From: Novimethylophilus sp036504375
GTDB lineage: Bacteria > Pseudomonadota > Gammaproteobacteria > Burkholderiales > Methylophilaceae
Direction of reading: 5' to 3'
DNA: 64,000 nucleotides
Assembly: GCF_036504375.1 (NCBI RefSeq)
Contig: NZ_DASXVH010000049.1
Coordinates: 1 to 64,000, forward strand
In this document: one piece after another, positions 17,803 through 26,306 of the stretch
Layout of the letters: each line of letters opens with the position of its first letter
Numbering within the stretch: the stretch's first letter is position 1
Translations under genes and position numbers: made by a program
The notes under the pieces: model-generated
Databases searched by the model: none
Told to the model about the DNA's origin: nothing
The model's input: only the letters and a program-made list of their open reading frames with translations

Positions 17803-19116
17803 ATGAACCATATACGCACGCTCTTGCTCGCCAGCCTGTTGCTATCGGCATTGTTGAATATTTCCACGCCGTTATTGGCTGAAGAAAAAATCGTCGCGCT
17901 CGACCGCATCATCGCGGTAGTCGACAACGATGTCATTACCCGCAGCGAACTGGACGAACGCATGCGGCTCATCACCCAGCAACTGGAGAAGCAGGGCACG
18001 CCCCTGCCGCCGCGGGAAGCGCTGGAAAAACAGCTGCTGGAGCGCATAATTACCGATCGCCTGCAACTTGCGTTTGCGGCACAGACCGGGCTACGCGTGG
18101 ACGACAACCAGCTCGATAAAACCATTGAGCGCATCGCCGACCAGAATAAGCTCGGCCTGACAGAATTCCGTAGCGCGCTGGAGAACGACGGCATCAGCTT
18201 CAAAAAATTCCGTGAGGATATCCGCCGCGAAATCGTGCTGGCGAGATTGCGCGAACGCGAAGTGGATAATCGCGTCACCGTTTCCGAAGCGGAGATCGAT
18301 AACCTGCTGACCACTCAAACGGCGAGAGGCGCCGGGGACGACGAACTCGACCTCTCCCATATCCTGATCCGGGTGCCGGATCAGGCTGCGCCGGAGGAAG
18401 TGCAGAAGCTGCGGGCAAAAGCCGAGGATGCCTTGAAGAAGCTGCAGGGGGGTGCCGATTTTGGACAGGTATCCGCCGGCTTCTCCGATGCCCCCAATGC
18501 GATGGAAGGCGGCAAGCTCGGCTGGAAAAAGCTTTCCGAATTGCCCGATCTGTTTCAGGAGCCGCTCAAGGCACTTAAACCTGGGGAACTCTCGCCCCTG
18601 CTGCGCAGTTCCAATGGATTCCATATCCTTAAAGTCACGGATCGACATGGCAATACCATGCCGCTGGTCGTCCAGCAAACGCACGTCCGCCATATCCTGG
18701 TCAAAATCAGCGAAGTGCTGTCCGATGCCGATGCCGAGCATCGCATGAAAGATCTCAAGGAACGCCTGGACAACGGCGGAAACTTCGAAGAACTGGCGCG
18801 CCAATATTCCGAAGACGGCACCGCCAATAAAGGCGGCGACCTGGGCTGGCTCAGCCCGGGCGACACCGTGCCGGATTTCGAGAAAGCAATGAATGCGTTG
18901 CAGCCGGGAAAAACCAGCGAACCGGTTCGCTCGCCGTTCGGCTGGCACCTGATTCAGGTGCTGGAGCGCCGCAGCCAGGACATGAGCAAGGAATCCGCCC
19001 GCCTCAAGGCGCGCCAGGAAATCAAGGGGCGCAAGGCGGACGAGGCCTACCAGGATTGGCTGCGCGAACTGCGCGACCGGGCTTACGTCGAATACCGTCT
19101 TGAAGACAAGGAATAG
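17803..19116 (+). CDS. surA: periplasmic chaperone / peptidyl-prolyl isomerase SurA
   Basis: A 437-residue periplasmic chaperone for outer-membrane proteins. A signal peptide (residues 1-26, ending PLLAE) precedes the N-terminal chaperone domain, with the conserved DRIIAVVDNDVITRSEL. Two parvulin domains follow, starting around ELDLSHILIRVP and THVRHILVKISE, each with GGDLGW-type motifs (GGKLGWKK, GGDLGWLS). Length and order match SurA. It begins 1 bp after the lptD stop, an old pairing since SurA helps fold LptD, and overlaps pdxA by 17 bp. Confidence 0.96.
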   Translation: MNHIRTLLLASLLLSALLNISTPLLAEEKIVALDRIIAVVDNDVITRSELDERMRLITQQLEKQGTPLPPREALEKQLLERIITDRLQLAFAAQTGLRVDDNQLDKTIERIADQNKLGLTEFRSALENDGISFKKFREDIRREIVLARLREREVDNRVTVSEAEIDNLLTTQTARGAGDDELDLSHILIRVPDQAAPEEVQKLRAKAEDALKKLQGGADFGQVSAGFSDAPNAMEGGKLGWKKLSELPDLFQEPLKALKPGELSPLLRSSNGFHILKVTDRHGNTMPLVVQQTHVRHILVKISEVLSDADAEHRMKDLKERLDNGGNFEELARQYSEDGTANKGGDLGWLSPGDTVPDFEKAMNALQPGKTSEPVRSPFGWHLIQVLERRSQDMSKESARLKARQEIKGRKADEAYQDWLRELRDRAYVEYRLEDKE

Positions 19117-20041
19117 CCCCCGCATCGCCCTCACCGCTGGCGAACCTGCCGGCATTGGCCCCGATCTCTGCGTGCTGCTGGCGCAGCGCCTGCCCGCGGC
19201 CGACATCACCGTCATCGCCGACCGCGGCCTGATCGAACGGCGCGCCCAACTGCTCGGCCTGTCGCTGGGCGGCCTCAACATCCGCCACATCCCGCTGCCC
19301 GCCCCGTGCACACCGGGCAAGCTCGACGCTGCCAACAGCCGCTATGTGCTGGATACGCTCACCTATGCCGCCCAAGGCTGCCTCGCCGGCGAATTCGACG
19401 CCATGGTCACCGCACCGGTGCACAAGGGCATCATCAACGACGCCGGCGTGCCTTTCACCGGCCACACCGAGTTTCTCGCCGAGCTTACCGGGACCAAACA
19501 AGTCGTCATGATGCTGGTCGGCGGCGGCATGCGCGTCGCGCTCGCCACCATCCACCTGCCGCTCTCCGCCGTACCGGACGCTATCACCCGGGATGGTTTG
19601 GAAACCACCCTGCGCATCCTGCACCGCGACCTGGTCAACCGCTTCGGCATCCCCCACCCCAGAATCTTTGTGGCCGGCCTCAACCCCCACGCCGGCGAAG
19701 GCGGTCATCTGGGCATGGAAGAAATCGACACCATCATCCCGGTGCTGGAGCAACTGCGCGCCGAAGGCCTCAACCTCACCGGCCCGCTGCCCGCCGATAC
19801 CATGTTCAGCCAGCACAACCTGCAACACTGCGATGCCTTCCTTGCCATGTACCACGACCAGGGCCTCGCCGTGCTGAAACACGCCAGCTTCGGCGAAGGC
19901 GTCAACGTCACGCTGGGCATGCCGATTATTCGCACCTCGGTCGATCACGGCACGGCGCTGGATTTGGCGGGGACGGGCAAGGCGGATTGTGGGAGCCTTT
20001 ATGCGGCGATTGAGTTGGCTTTAATCTTGGCTAAACATTAA
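19100..20041 (+). CDS. pdxA: 4-hydroxythreonine-4-phosphate dehydrogenase
   Basis: A 313-residue NAD-dependent dehydrogenase of pyridoxal phosphate synthesis. It has IALTAGEPAGIGPDLC at the start, VTAPVHKGIINDAG, the metal-binding histidines in FTGHTEFLAELTG and PADTMF, and AMYHDQGLAVLKH near the C-terminus. The only start giving the full N-terminus is a TTG at 19100 inside the end of surA. The lptD-surA-pdxA order is the standard proteobacterial cluster; rsmA, which often follows directly, is here separated by an orphan gene and a repeat-rich gap. Confidence 0.95.
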   Translation: MKTRNSPRIALTAGEPAGIGPDLCVLLAQRLPAADITVIADRGLIERRAQLLGLSLGGLNIRHIPLPAPCTPGKLDAANSRYVLDTLTYAAQGCLAGEFDAMVTAPVHKGIINDAGVPFTGHTEFLAELTGTKQVVMMLVGGGMRVALATIHLPLSAVPDAITRDGLETTLRILHRDLVNRFGIPHPRIFVAGLNPHAGEGGHLGMEEIDTIIPVLEQLRAEGLNLTGPLPADTMFSQHNLQHCDAFLAMYHDQGLAVLKHASFGEGVNVTLGMPIIRTSVDHGTALDLAGTGKADCGSLYAAIELALILAKH

Positions 20042-20052
20042 GTAAACCAACA

Positions 20053-20505
20053 ATGAACCGTGATTGGTTTGAAGGATGGCCGGGGCAATATCGGCGAATG
20101 TTGCGCTGGCGTGACCGCCTGAGCGAAGTCTATGGAAGCGACGACACCAATACAATTTACGATTTCATATATGCGTTTTTCCAAAGCTGCTATCACCTGC
20201 GAGATTGGTTGGTTTCTGACAATGTGGCTACAAAAGAAGAAATAACTGCTTTATTCAATTCATCAATCGAACTTCAGTTGTGTCGCGACATTTGTAACGC
20301 GACGAAACACTTACAGTACAACACTCCAAGCATCGATCCACGACCAAGAATCGGGAAAGAGTGGGATCCGTGGAAGAAGGAATCATATGGTTTGTATCTA
20401 TACTCAGATAAGCGCAGACCGATTTCTGAACTGGTTCACGAATGTGTGACTACTTGGGATAAGTTTTTAGATGAAAAAGGACTCAAAGAAAAACTGACAA
20501 CCTAA
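20053..20505 (+). CDS. hypothetical protein, HEPN-like appearance
   Basis: A 150-residue protein that I do not recognise with certainty. The base composition is visibly richer in A+T than the neighbours, which suggests acquisition by transfer. It is helical and aromatic-rich, with FIYAFFQSCYHLRDWL around residue 40 and LCRDICNATKHLQY around residue 75. The R-x7-H spacing in the second motif loosely recalls HEPN nucleases (R-x4-6-H) but does not match exactly. It splits the usual pdxA-rsmA pair. Related uncharacterised proteins are often found as single genes near mobile DNA. No membrane segment or signal peptide is seen. Confidence 0.6.
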   Translation: MNRDWFEGWPGQYRRMLRWRDRLSEVYGSDDTNTIYDFIYAFFQSCYHLRDWLVSDNVATKEEITALFNSSIELQLCRDICNATKHLQYNTPSIDPRPRIGKEWDPWKKESYGLYLYSDKRRPISELVHECVTTWDKFLDEKGLKEKLTT

Positions 20506-20559
20506 AAATGCCTCCCATACAAGACTTACACAATTACATTTCACATCTCCACGCCGATA

Positions 20560-20950
20560 GCATACTACCCACTCCCCCTGCTGCCGCGCCGAGCAGCACA
20601 GCCAAGCCGGGGAATTCGGCGAGGACTGTCTGAGGGCGTAGCCCGAGTTCCGCAGCCGCCCGGCTTGGCGCGCAGCGCAGGGAACCCCGTAGGGGCGCGG
20701 CAGGGGGTGCCCTTCTCTTCGGTTACCTTCTCTTGGGCAAGCAAGAGAAGGTAACTCGGTCGTCGGCCGAGACCGACGGTTTTGATGTTTAAAAGGAGCT
20801 GGATGGCCGCTGCGCTTCGCTTGCTCGAAACTCGCCTAATCTGACCTGCTCCCCACCGGCTCCCCACCTGCCCCTCACCCCAGCCCTCTCCCGCAAGGGA
20901 CGAGGGAGCAAATCACTGGATTCCGGCTCAAGGCCGGAATGACGATGTCT
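20560..20950. repeat. non-coding gap made of dispersed palindromic repeats
   Basis: The 468-bp gap between the orphan gene and rsmA holds no convincing gene. It contains a perfect 14-bp hairpin (GTTACCTTCTCTTG / CAAGAGAAGGTAAC at 20722-20755), a CCCTCTCCCGCAAGGGACGAGGG palindrome near 20884-20907, and ATTCCGGC-TCAAG-GCCGGAAT at 20920-20940. All three resemble short repeats that are scattered in many proteobacterial genomes. The last lies about 34 bp upstream of rsmA and could fold in its leader. Confidence 0.6.
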
Positions 20951-20973
20951 CCTTCGTCCAGTAGAATGCCGCC

Positions 20974-21738
20974 ATGAAACATCTCCCCAAAAAACGCTTC
21001 GGCCAGAACTTCCTCAACGATCCCGACATCATCCGCGCCTTGGTGGCAGCCATCCGCCCCGAGCCCGACGACCTGATGGCCGAAATCGGCCCTGGCCTGG
21101 GCGCACTCACCCAGCCGCTGCTGAAAACCCTGCACCATTTGCACGCAGTGGAACTCGACCGCGACATCGTGGCCTGGATGCAAAGCCACTACCCGGCGGA
21201 CAAGATCACCATCCACAACGCCGATGCGCTGAAATTCGATTTCTCCACGCTGGGCAATAAGGTGCGCGTGGTCGGCAACCTGCCCTACAACATCTCCACC
21301 CCCATCCTGTTCCACCTGCTGGACAGCGTCGCCCACATCGCCGACATGCATTTCATGCTGCAAAAGGAAGTGGTCAAGCGCATGGTGGCCGAGCCTTCCA
21401 CTGCCGCATACGGGCGACTGTCGGTGATGCTGCAATACCGGCTGCAGATGGAATACCTGTTCACCGTGCCGCCGGAAGCCTTCGACCCCGCACCCAAGGT
21501 GGAATCGGCCTTCGTGCGGCTGGTGCCGCACGAAGCTCCGCCGCATCCCGCCAACAACGAAAAGCTGTTCGGCAAAGTGGTAACCGCCGCCTTCTCGCAG
21601 CGCCGCAAGACGCTGCGCAACACGCTCAAGGGCTTGCTCGACGACGCCGGTTTTGCCGCGCTGGATATCGACCCGCAATTGCGCGCGGAAAATCTGAGCG
21701 TGGCCGAGTTTGTCGCCATTGCCAATTATCTGGCCTGA
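20974..21738 (+). CDS. rsmA: 16S rRNA adenine dimethyltransferase
   Basis: A 254-residue methyltransferase (KsgA) that dimethylates the two adjacent adenines of helix 45 in 16S rRNA. The N-terminus KKRFGQNFLND, the SAM motif EIGPGLGALTQPLL, and the catalytic motif VVGNLPYNISTPILF are all present, with FSQRRKTLRNTLKG near the C-terminus. Length is normal. It is followed after 32 bp by adk. Confidence 0.96.
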   Translation: MKHLPKKRFGQNFLNDPDIIRALVAAIRPEPDDLMAEIGPGLGALTQPLLKTLHHLHAVELDRDIVAWMQSHYPADKITIHNADALKFDFSTLGNKVRVVGNLPYNISTPILFHLLDSVAHIADMHFMLQKEVVKRMVAEPSTAAYGRLSVMLQYRLQMEYLFTVPPEAFDPAPKVESAFVRLVPHEAPPHPANNEKLFGKVVTAAFSQRRKTLRNTLKGLLDDAGFAALDIDPQLRAENLSVAEFVAIANYLA

Positions 21739-21770
21739 TATAATTCGGGAAATTAATCTAGGGAGAAAGC

Positions 21771-22424
21771 ATGAGACTGATACTTCTAGGCGCCCCCGGC
21801 GCAGGCAAGGGCACCCAGGCCAATTACATCAAAGAGAAATTCGGCATTCCGCAGATTTCCACCGGCGACATGCTGCGCGCCGCAGTCAAGGCCGGTACGC
21901 CACTGGGAGTTGCCGCGAAGCAGGTGATGGATGCGGGCGGCCTGGTGTCCGATGACATAATCATCGGCCTGGTGAAGGAGCGCATCAAGGATGCCGACTG
22001 CGCCAACGGCTTCCTGTTCGACGGTTTTCCACGCACCATTCCGCAAGCCGAAGCGATGAAGGACGCCGGCGTGGGCATCGATTACGTGGTGGAGATCGAC
22101 GTCGACGATGCCGAGATCGTCAAGCGCATGAGCGGTCGCCGCGTGCACCAGCCTTCCGGCCGCACCTATCACGTCATCTTCAATCCGCCCAAGGTGGAAG
22201 GCCGCGACGACGCCACCGGCGAGCCGCTGATCCAGCGCGACGACGACCAGGAAGAAACCGTGAAGAAGCGCCTCGACGTATACCACAGCCAGACCAAACC
22301 GCTGGTGGATTACTACGCGAACTGGGCCGCCAGCGGCAAGCCGGGCTCGCCCAAACACGTCAGGATTGCCGGCGTGGGCTCGGTGGAAGATATCCGCGAC
22401 CAGATTTTCACGGCGTTGAAATAA
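21771..22424 (+). CDS. adk: adenylate kinase
   Basis: A 217-residue long-form adenylate kinase that equilibrates ATP, AMP and ADP. The P-loop GAPGAGKGTQ is at residue 7, then ISTGDMLRAA for AMP binding, DGFPRTIPQAEAM, and the LID domain from GRRVHQPSGRTYHV to about residue 160. The LID lacks zinc-binding cysteines, as in E. coli. The start ATG has GGGAGAA upstream. A strong palindromic terminator follows. Confidence 0.97.
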   Translation: MRLILLGAPGAGKGTQANYIKEKFGIPQISTGDMLRAAVKAGTPLGVAAKQVMDAGGLVSDDIIIGLVKERIKDADCANGFLFDGFPRTIPQAEAMKDAGVGIDYVVEIDVDDAEIVKRMSGRRVHQPSGRTYHVIFNPPKVEGRDDATGEPLIQRDDDQEETVKKRLDVYHSQTKPLVDYYANWAASGKPGSPKHVRIAGVGSVEDIRDQIFTALK

Positions 22425-22440
22425 GCAGTGGACAGTGATC

Positions 22441-22468
22441 AAACGGGAGGCGGCCGCCTCCCGTTTTT
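22441..22468. terminator. bidirectional terminator between adk and gloA
   Basis: A perfect palindrome (AAACGGGAGGCG joined to CGCCTCCCGTTT through a short GCC centre) is followed by TTTTAT on the plus strand and has AAAC at the other side, so it can end transcription from adk and from the convergent gloA. Confidence 0.85.
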
Positions 22469-22476
22469 ATTTATCC

Positions 22477-22872
22477 CTATCTGAACTGTGTACCCTTCTG
22501 GATGAACTCGATCTTGTAGCCGTCCGGGTCTTCGATAAACGCGATCACCGTGGTACCGTGCTTCATCGGCCCGGCTTCGCGCACTACCCTGCCGCCGGCC
22601 TTACGCACGCCTTCGCAAGCCCGGTAGGCATCGTCCACTTCGATCGCGATATGGCCGAAGGCGTTGCCGAGATCGTAGCCGGCGGTGCCCCAGTTATAGG
22701 TGAGTTCCAGCACGGTATGGTCTTTTTCACTGCCATAGCCGACGAATGCCAGCGTGAATTTGCCGTCCGGATAGTCCTCGCGGCGCAGCACCCGCATTCC
22801 CAGCACTTCGCTATAGAAGCTGATCGAACGATCCAGGTCGCCGACCCGCAACATGGTATGTAGCATACGCAT
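22477..22872 (-). CDS. gloA: lactoylglutathione lyase (glyoxalase I)
   Basis: A 131-residue glyoxalase I that isomerises the methylglyoxal-glutathione hemithioacetal to S-lactoylglutathione. It starts MRMLHTMLRVGDLDRSISFY, with the first metal-ligand His; the others are visible in HTVLELTYNWG (Glu), FGHIAIEVDD (His) and GYKIEFIQ (Glu). The short form without insertion fits the nickel-type bacterial enzymes. The ATG at 22872 is preceded by a GGGG ribosome site. It is a single-gene unit. Confidence 0.95.
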   Translation of the reverse strand: MRMLHTMLRVGDLDRSISFYSEVLGMRVLRREDYPDGKFTLAFVGYGSEKDHTVLELTYNWGTAGYDLGNAFGHIAIEVDDAYRACEGVRKAGGRVVREAGPMKHGTTVIAFIEDPDGYKIEFIQKGTQFR

Positions 22873-22948
22873 GATTTCCCCTTTGTGGTTGCTTGGCAAG
22901 AATCTTACCGGATTAGCCCCGAGACAGGAATGACGGCAGAATAGCGGC

Positions 22949-23707
22949 ATGGGGTTCTTCAGCAACTGGCGCCGCAAGCGCATTTTAAGACAATATCCGA
23001 TCGCAGCGGCGGAGTGGCAGGCTGCCGTTGCCAATCTGCCGCTGCTGGCCGGGCTGAATGCGGCGGAGCTTGTACGCCTGCACGAGCTGGCGACGCTGTT
23101 CCTGCACGAAAAAAGCCTGGAAGCGGTGCAGGGATTGGAACTCACCGATGCCATGCGCCTGGATCTCACCGCCCAGGCGGTGCTGCCTATCCTCAATCTC
23201 GGCATGGATTGGTACGGCGGCTGGGTGTCGGTGGTGCTGTACCCGGACGAATTCGCCTCGCGCCAGGAATGGACCGACGAGGCCGGCGTGGTGCACGCCC
23301 GGCGCGAAATCCGCAGCGGCGAGGCGTGGGAATATGGGCCGGTGGTGCTGTCGTGGGCGGATGTCGCGGCTTCCGGCAACGGCGACGGCTACAACGCGGT
23401 GATACACGAAATGGCGCACAAGCTGGACATGAGCAACGGCGCAATGGACGGCTGTCCGCGCTTGCATGGCGGCATGCGTGCGGCCGACTGGCGCGCCGCC
23501 TTCAAACCGGCATATGCGGATTTCTGCCGGCGCGTGGACAATGGCGAAGATACCGCGCTCGACCCCTACGCGGCGGAGGCGCCGGAAGAATTTTTTGCGG
23601 TGATGAGCGAAGTGTTTTTCGAGCAGCCGATGCTGCTCAGACAAGAATACCCGGCGGTTTACGCCCAGCTGGCAGCGTTTTACCGGCAGCAGCCGAACCG
23701 GCTATGA
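22949..23707 (+). CDS. mtfA: zinc-dependent peptidase of the MtfA family
   Basis: A 252-residue protein related to E. coli MtfA, an aminopeptidase-like metalloprotein that binds the glucose repressor Mlc. The gluzincin motif HEMAHKLDM is at about residue 150, and EEFFAVMSEVFFEQP around residue 210 holds the third ligand. VLYPDEFASRQEW and GPVVLSWADV are family-conserved. The partner Mlc is not in the window, so the regulatory role is not shown here. Its last bases overlap the convergent ferredoxin gene. Confidence 0.88.
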   Translation: MGFFSNWRRKRILRQYPIAAAEWQAAVANLPLLAGLNAAELVRLHELATLFLHEKSLEAVQGLELTDAMRLDLTAQAVLPILNLGMDWYGGWVSVVLYPDEFASRQEWTDEAGVVHARREIRSGEAWEYGPVVLSWADVAASGNGDGYNAVIHEMAHKLDMSNGAMDGCPRLHGGMRAADWRAAFKPAYADFCRRVDNGEDTALDPYAAEAPEEFFAVMSEVFFEQPMLLRQEYPAVYAQLAAFYRQQPNRL

Positions 23708-23953
23708 TTGTGCGGCAAGGCGCTCGTACTTGCGCATCAACTCGTCCCGGCTTTCGCGAATGCCGGGATGGGGAATGATGCAATCGATCGGGCATACCTC
23801 GACGCATTGCGCTGTGTCATAGTGCCCGACACATTCGGTGCATTTGTCGGGATTGATCTCGTAGATCTCCTCCCCTTGCGAAATAGCCCCGTTGGGGCAT
23901 TCCGGCTCGCATACGTCGCAGTTGATGCATTCGTCAGTAATCAATAAGGCCAT
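23702..23953 (-). CDS. 2[4Fe-4S] ferredoxin, YfhL/FdxA-like
   Basis: An 83-residue bacterial ferredoxin. The first cluster motif is CINCDVCEPEC and the second is CTECVGHYDTAQCVEVCPIDC, with the extra residues between cysteines that are typical of the YfhL/Alvin ferredoxin group. It carries electrons in the cytoplasm; the partner is unknown. It follows coaD by 11 bp on the same strand, an order conserved in many beta- and gammaproteobacteria. Confidence 0.92.
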   Translation of the reverse strand: MALLITDECINCDVCEPECPNGAISQGEEIYEINPDKCTECVGHYDTAQCVEVCPIDCIIPHPGIRESRDELMRKYERLAAQS

Positions 23954-23964
23954 AAGTCTTTCAC

Positions 23965-24459
23965 TTAGCTATTTTCGGTAGAGCCGATTTTCGCCGCGAT
24001 GCGGCTCAGAATCAGCGGCGAAACAAATTTGCCCACGTCGCCGCCAAGCTGGGCAATTTCCCGCACCAGGCTGGCGGAAACGAACATGTATTGCTCCGAA
24101 GGCGTCAGGAATAAGGTTTCGACATCGGGAAAGATATTCCGGTTCATGCCGGCGAGCTGGAATTCGTATTCGAAATCCGACACCGCGCGCAAGCCTCTGA
24201 GCACGATTTGCGCCCCCTGCTCGCGCACGAACTGCATCAGCAGGCCGGAAAAGCCCGCCACCCGCACGTTGGGACAATCCGCCAGCGCGGCTGCGGCCAT
24301 TTCCACCCGTTCCGCCTGGGTGAAGAACGGGCGCTTGGCCGGATTGTCGGCCACGGCGACGACGACCTCGGGAAAAATCCGCGACGCGCGGCGCACGATA
24401 TCCTCGTGCCCGCAGGTGATGGGGTCGAAGGTGCCGGGATAGATGGCTTTATGTTGCAT
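23965..24459 (-). CDS. coaD: phosphopantetheine adenylyltransferase
   Basis: A 164-residue nucleotidyltransferase catalysing the fourth step of coenzyme A synthesis. AIYPGTFDPITCGHEDIVRR carries the (T/H)xGH signature, with Cys where Asn is usual; RGLRAVSDFEYEFQLAGMNR and SASLVREIAQLGGDV are diagnostic. I chose the ATG at 24459, which fits the family N-terminus; ATG 24471 would add four residues. It overlaps the end of rsmD by 11 bp. Confidence 0.95.
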   Translation of the reverse strand: MQHKAIYPGTFDPITCGHEDIVRRASRIFPEVVVAVADNPAKRPFFTQAERVEMAAAALADCPNVRVAGFSGLLMQFVREQGAQIVLRGLRAVSDFEYEFQLAGMNRNIFPDVETLFLTPSEQYMFVSASLVREIAQLGGDVGKFVSPLILSRIAAKIGSTENS

Positions 24460-25015
24460 TTGAAGATCCATCCATCAATTTTAACAGGTGATAGTGCACA
24501 TTGCCCGCCTTGCCGTGCTTGACCACCTGCCAGCCGTTGGCGTCGGCCAGCATGGTTTCCGCTTCGGCATATACCACGCCATCCGCCGCCAGATGCCCCG
24601 CCAGTCGCGGCAACAGCTTCTGCTGCCAGCCCTGGCCGTAGGGCGGATCGAGAAAAATCACGTCGAAGCGCCGGGCATTCTGCATGAGGAACTGCACGGC
24701 ATCGGCGCGCACGATGCTGGCCTTGTCGGCCTTGAGCACGTCGGCGTTATCGAGCAGCGCGCGGTACACGGCGGGATTGTTTTCCACCATTACCGCCGTC
24801 GCCGCGCCGCGCGACAACGCCTCAAACCCCAGCGCGCCGCTGCCGGCGAAGAGGTCGAGGCAGATGAGGCCGTGCAGTTCCTGCCCCAGCCAGTTGAACA
24901 GCGTCTGGCGCACCCGGTCCGGCGTGGGCCGCAGGCTCAATGCATCGGGAAAGCGCAGCAAGCGGCTGCGCCATACTCCGGCGCCGATCCTGACCTTATT
25001 TTGCGTCTGAGCCAA
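24449..25015 (-). CDS. rsmD: 16S rRNA (guanine966-N2)-methyltransferase
   Basis: A 188-residue methyltransferase that modifies G966 of 16S rRNA. VRIGAGVWRSRLLRFPD at the start, LRPTPDRVRQTLFNWL, the SAM motif CLDLFAGSGALGFEALSRGA, and the catalytic DPPYGQGW are all present. It overlaps both neighbours (M16 peptidase upstream by 20 bp, coaD downstream), forming the conserved group M16-M16-rsmD-coaD-ferredoxin. Confidence 0.95.
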   Translation of the reverse strand: MAQTQNKVRIGAGVWRSRLLRFPDALSLRPTPDRVRQTLFNWLGQELHGLICLDLFAGSGALGFEALSRGAATAVMVENNPAVYRALLDNADVLKADKASIVRADAVQFLMQNARRFDVIFLDPPYGQGWQQKLLPRLAGHLAADGVVYAEAETMLADANGWQVVKHGKAGNVHYHLLKLMDGSSNAT

Positions 25016-26306
25016 CGACTACGGTCACCATATTATCCGGCTTGATGCGCCGCGCGAATGCATCCTTGATTTGCGCCACCGTCACCTTGTTCACGCTGCC
25101 AACGTAGTCGTCCAGCCAGGTCAGCGGCAGGCTATAGAAGCCGATCACTTCCAGGTAATCCAGCACCTTGGCGTTGCTGTCGAGACGCAAGGCGAAACCG
25201 CCGGTGAGGTTGTCCTTGGCGGCTTTCAGTTCCTGCGCCGCAGGTCCGTCCTTGACGAATTTCTTCAGCGTGTCGCGCACCAGCGCCAGCGCCTGGCCGG
25301 TTTGCTCGCGCTTGGTCTGCAAACCTATCTGGAAGGGTCCGGCTTCGCGCATTGGCATGAAATAACTGTAGACGCTGTAAGCCAAACCGCGCTTTTCGCG
25401 CACTTCCTCGGTCAGGCGCGACACGAAGCCGCCGCCGCCCAGGATGTAGTTGCCGACATAGAGCGGAAAATAGTCCGGATCTATGCGCTTGATGCCGGGA
25501 TAACCCAGCAGGATATGCGACTGCGCCGCCGGATGCGGGATGCGTTTTTCCACCGGCTGCAGCGGCAGCGGCAGCGGCGGGATCGCAGCGGCGGCTGGAC
25601 CGTCCGCCAGCTTGGCGGTCAACTGCTCGGCCAGCTGCTCGGCCTGGCTCCGCGTCAGGTCGCCAATGACGGCGACGATCGCGCCATGGCGGGTGTAATG
25701 CGCACGATAGAACACGGCCAAATCGTCGCGGCTGATTTTTTCCACCGTTTCCGGCTCCACGGCTTCATCGTTGCCGTACGGGTGGCTGCCGTACAGTGCG
25801 GCCGAGAATGCCTTGGCGGAAATACTCTCGGGCTGGGTCGCCGCTTCGCGCAGGCCGGCGATGGTGCGGGCCTTCTCGCGCTCCAGCACGGCGGCGGGGA
25901 AATCCGGCTGCTGCAAGACGGTTGCGAACAGCCCCACCGCTTGACTGCGCTCGCGCTCGCTGGACAAGGTGCGCAGCTTGAGGCCGGCGCGGTCGGGATC
26001 GAAATCACCGCCCAGTTGCGCGCCCAGCTCGGCAAATTTGCCAGCGATCCGGTCGTCGCTCAGTCCGCCCGCGCCCAGCGCCAGCATGCCTTGCGTCATC
26101 GCCGCCGTGCCGGCCTTGTCGCGGGTGTCGAAGCTGCTGCCGGCAGAGAAATTGACGCTGACGTCGAGGATGGGCAGATCGTGGTTCTCGACGAAATACA
26201 CCTGGGCGCCGGAAGCGCTTTGCCAATGCTGGATCGGCAGCCCGGCCCGGGCAGTCACGGATATCAGGCCCAGCAGAACAGCCAGAAAAACTTTATTAAT
26301 GTACAT
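24996..26306 (-). CDS. M16 family protein, non-catalytic partner
   Basis: A 436-residue exported protein of the insulinase/processing-peptidase family. A signal peptide (MYINKVFLAVLLGLISVTARA) is followed by two M16 domains. At the position of the HxxEH zinc site it reads MTQGMLALGAGG, so the metal ligands are missing and it is probably the structural half of a heterodimer with the gene just upstream, which keeps HVLEH. It contains GGGGFVSRLTEEVREKRGLAYSVYSY, the R/Y substrate-binding motif of the C-terminal half. It overlaps the upstream partner by 11 bp. Confidence 0.9.
   Translation of the reverse strand: MYINKVFLAVLLGLISVTARAGLPIQHWQSASGAQVYFVENHDLPILDVSVNFSAGSSFDTRDKAGTAAMTQGMLALGAGGLSDDRIAGKFAELGAQLGGDFDPDRAGLKLRTLSSERERSQAVGLFATVLQQPDFPAAVLEREKARTIAGLREAATQPESISAKAFSAALYGSHPYGNDEAVEPETVEKISRDDLAVFYRAHYTRHGAIVAVIGDLTRSQAEQLAEQLTAKLADGPAAAAIPPLPLPLQPVEKRIPHPAAQSHILLGYPGIKRIDPDYFPLYVGNYILGGGGFVSRLTEEVREKRGLAYSVYSYFMPMREAGPFQIGLQTKREQTGQALALVRDTLKKFVKDGPAAQELKAAKDNLTGGFALRLDSNAKVLDYLEVIGFYSLPLTWLDDYVGSVNKVTVAQIKDAFARRIKPDNMVTVVVGSDAK

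Noticed and set aside
20565..20867. A 100-codon minus-strand frame in the repeat-rich gap
   Set aside because: It is made of dispersed repeat sequence and has no ribosome site or family resemblance.
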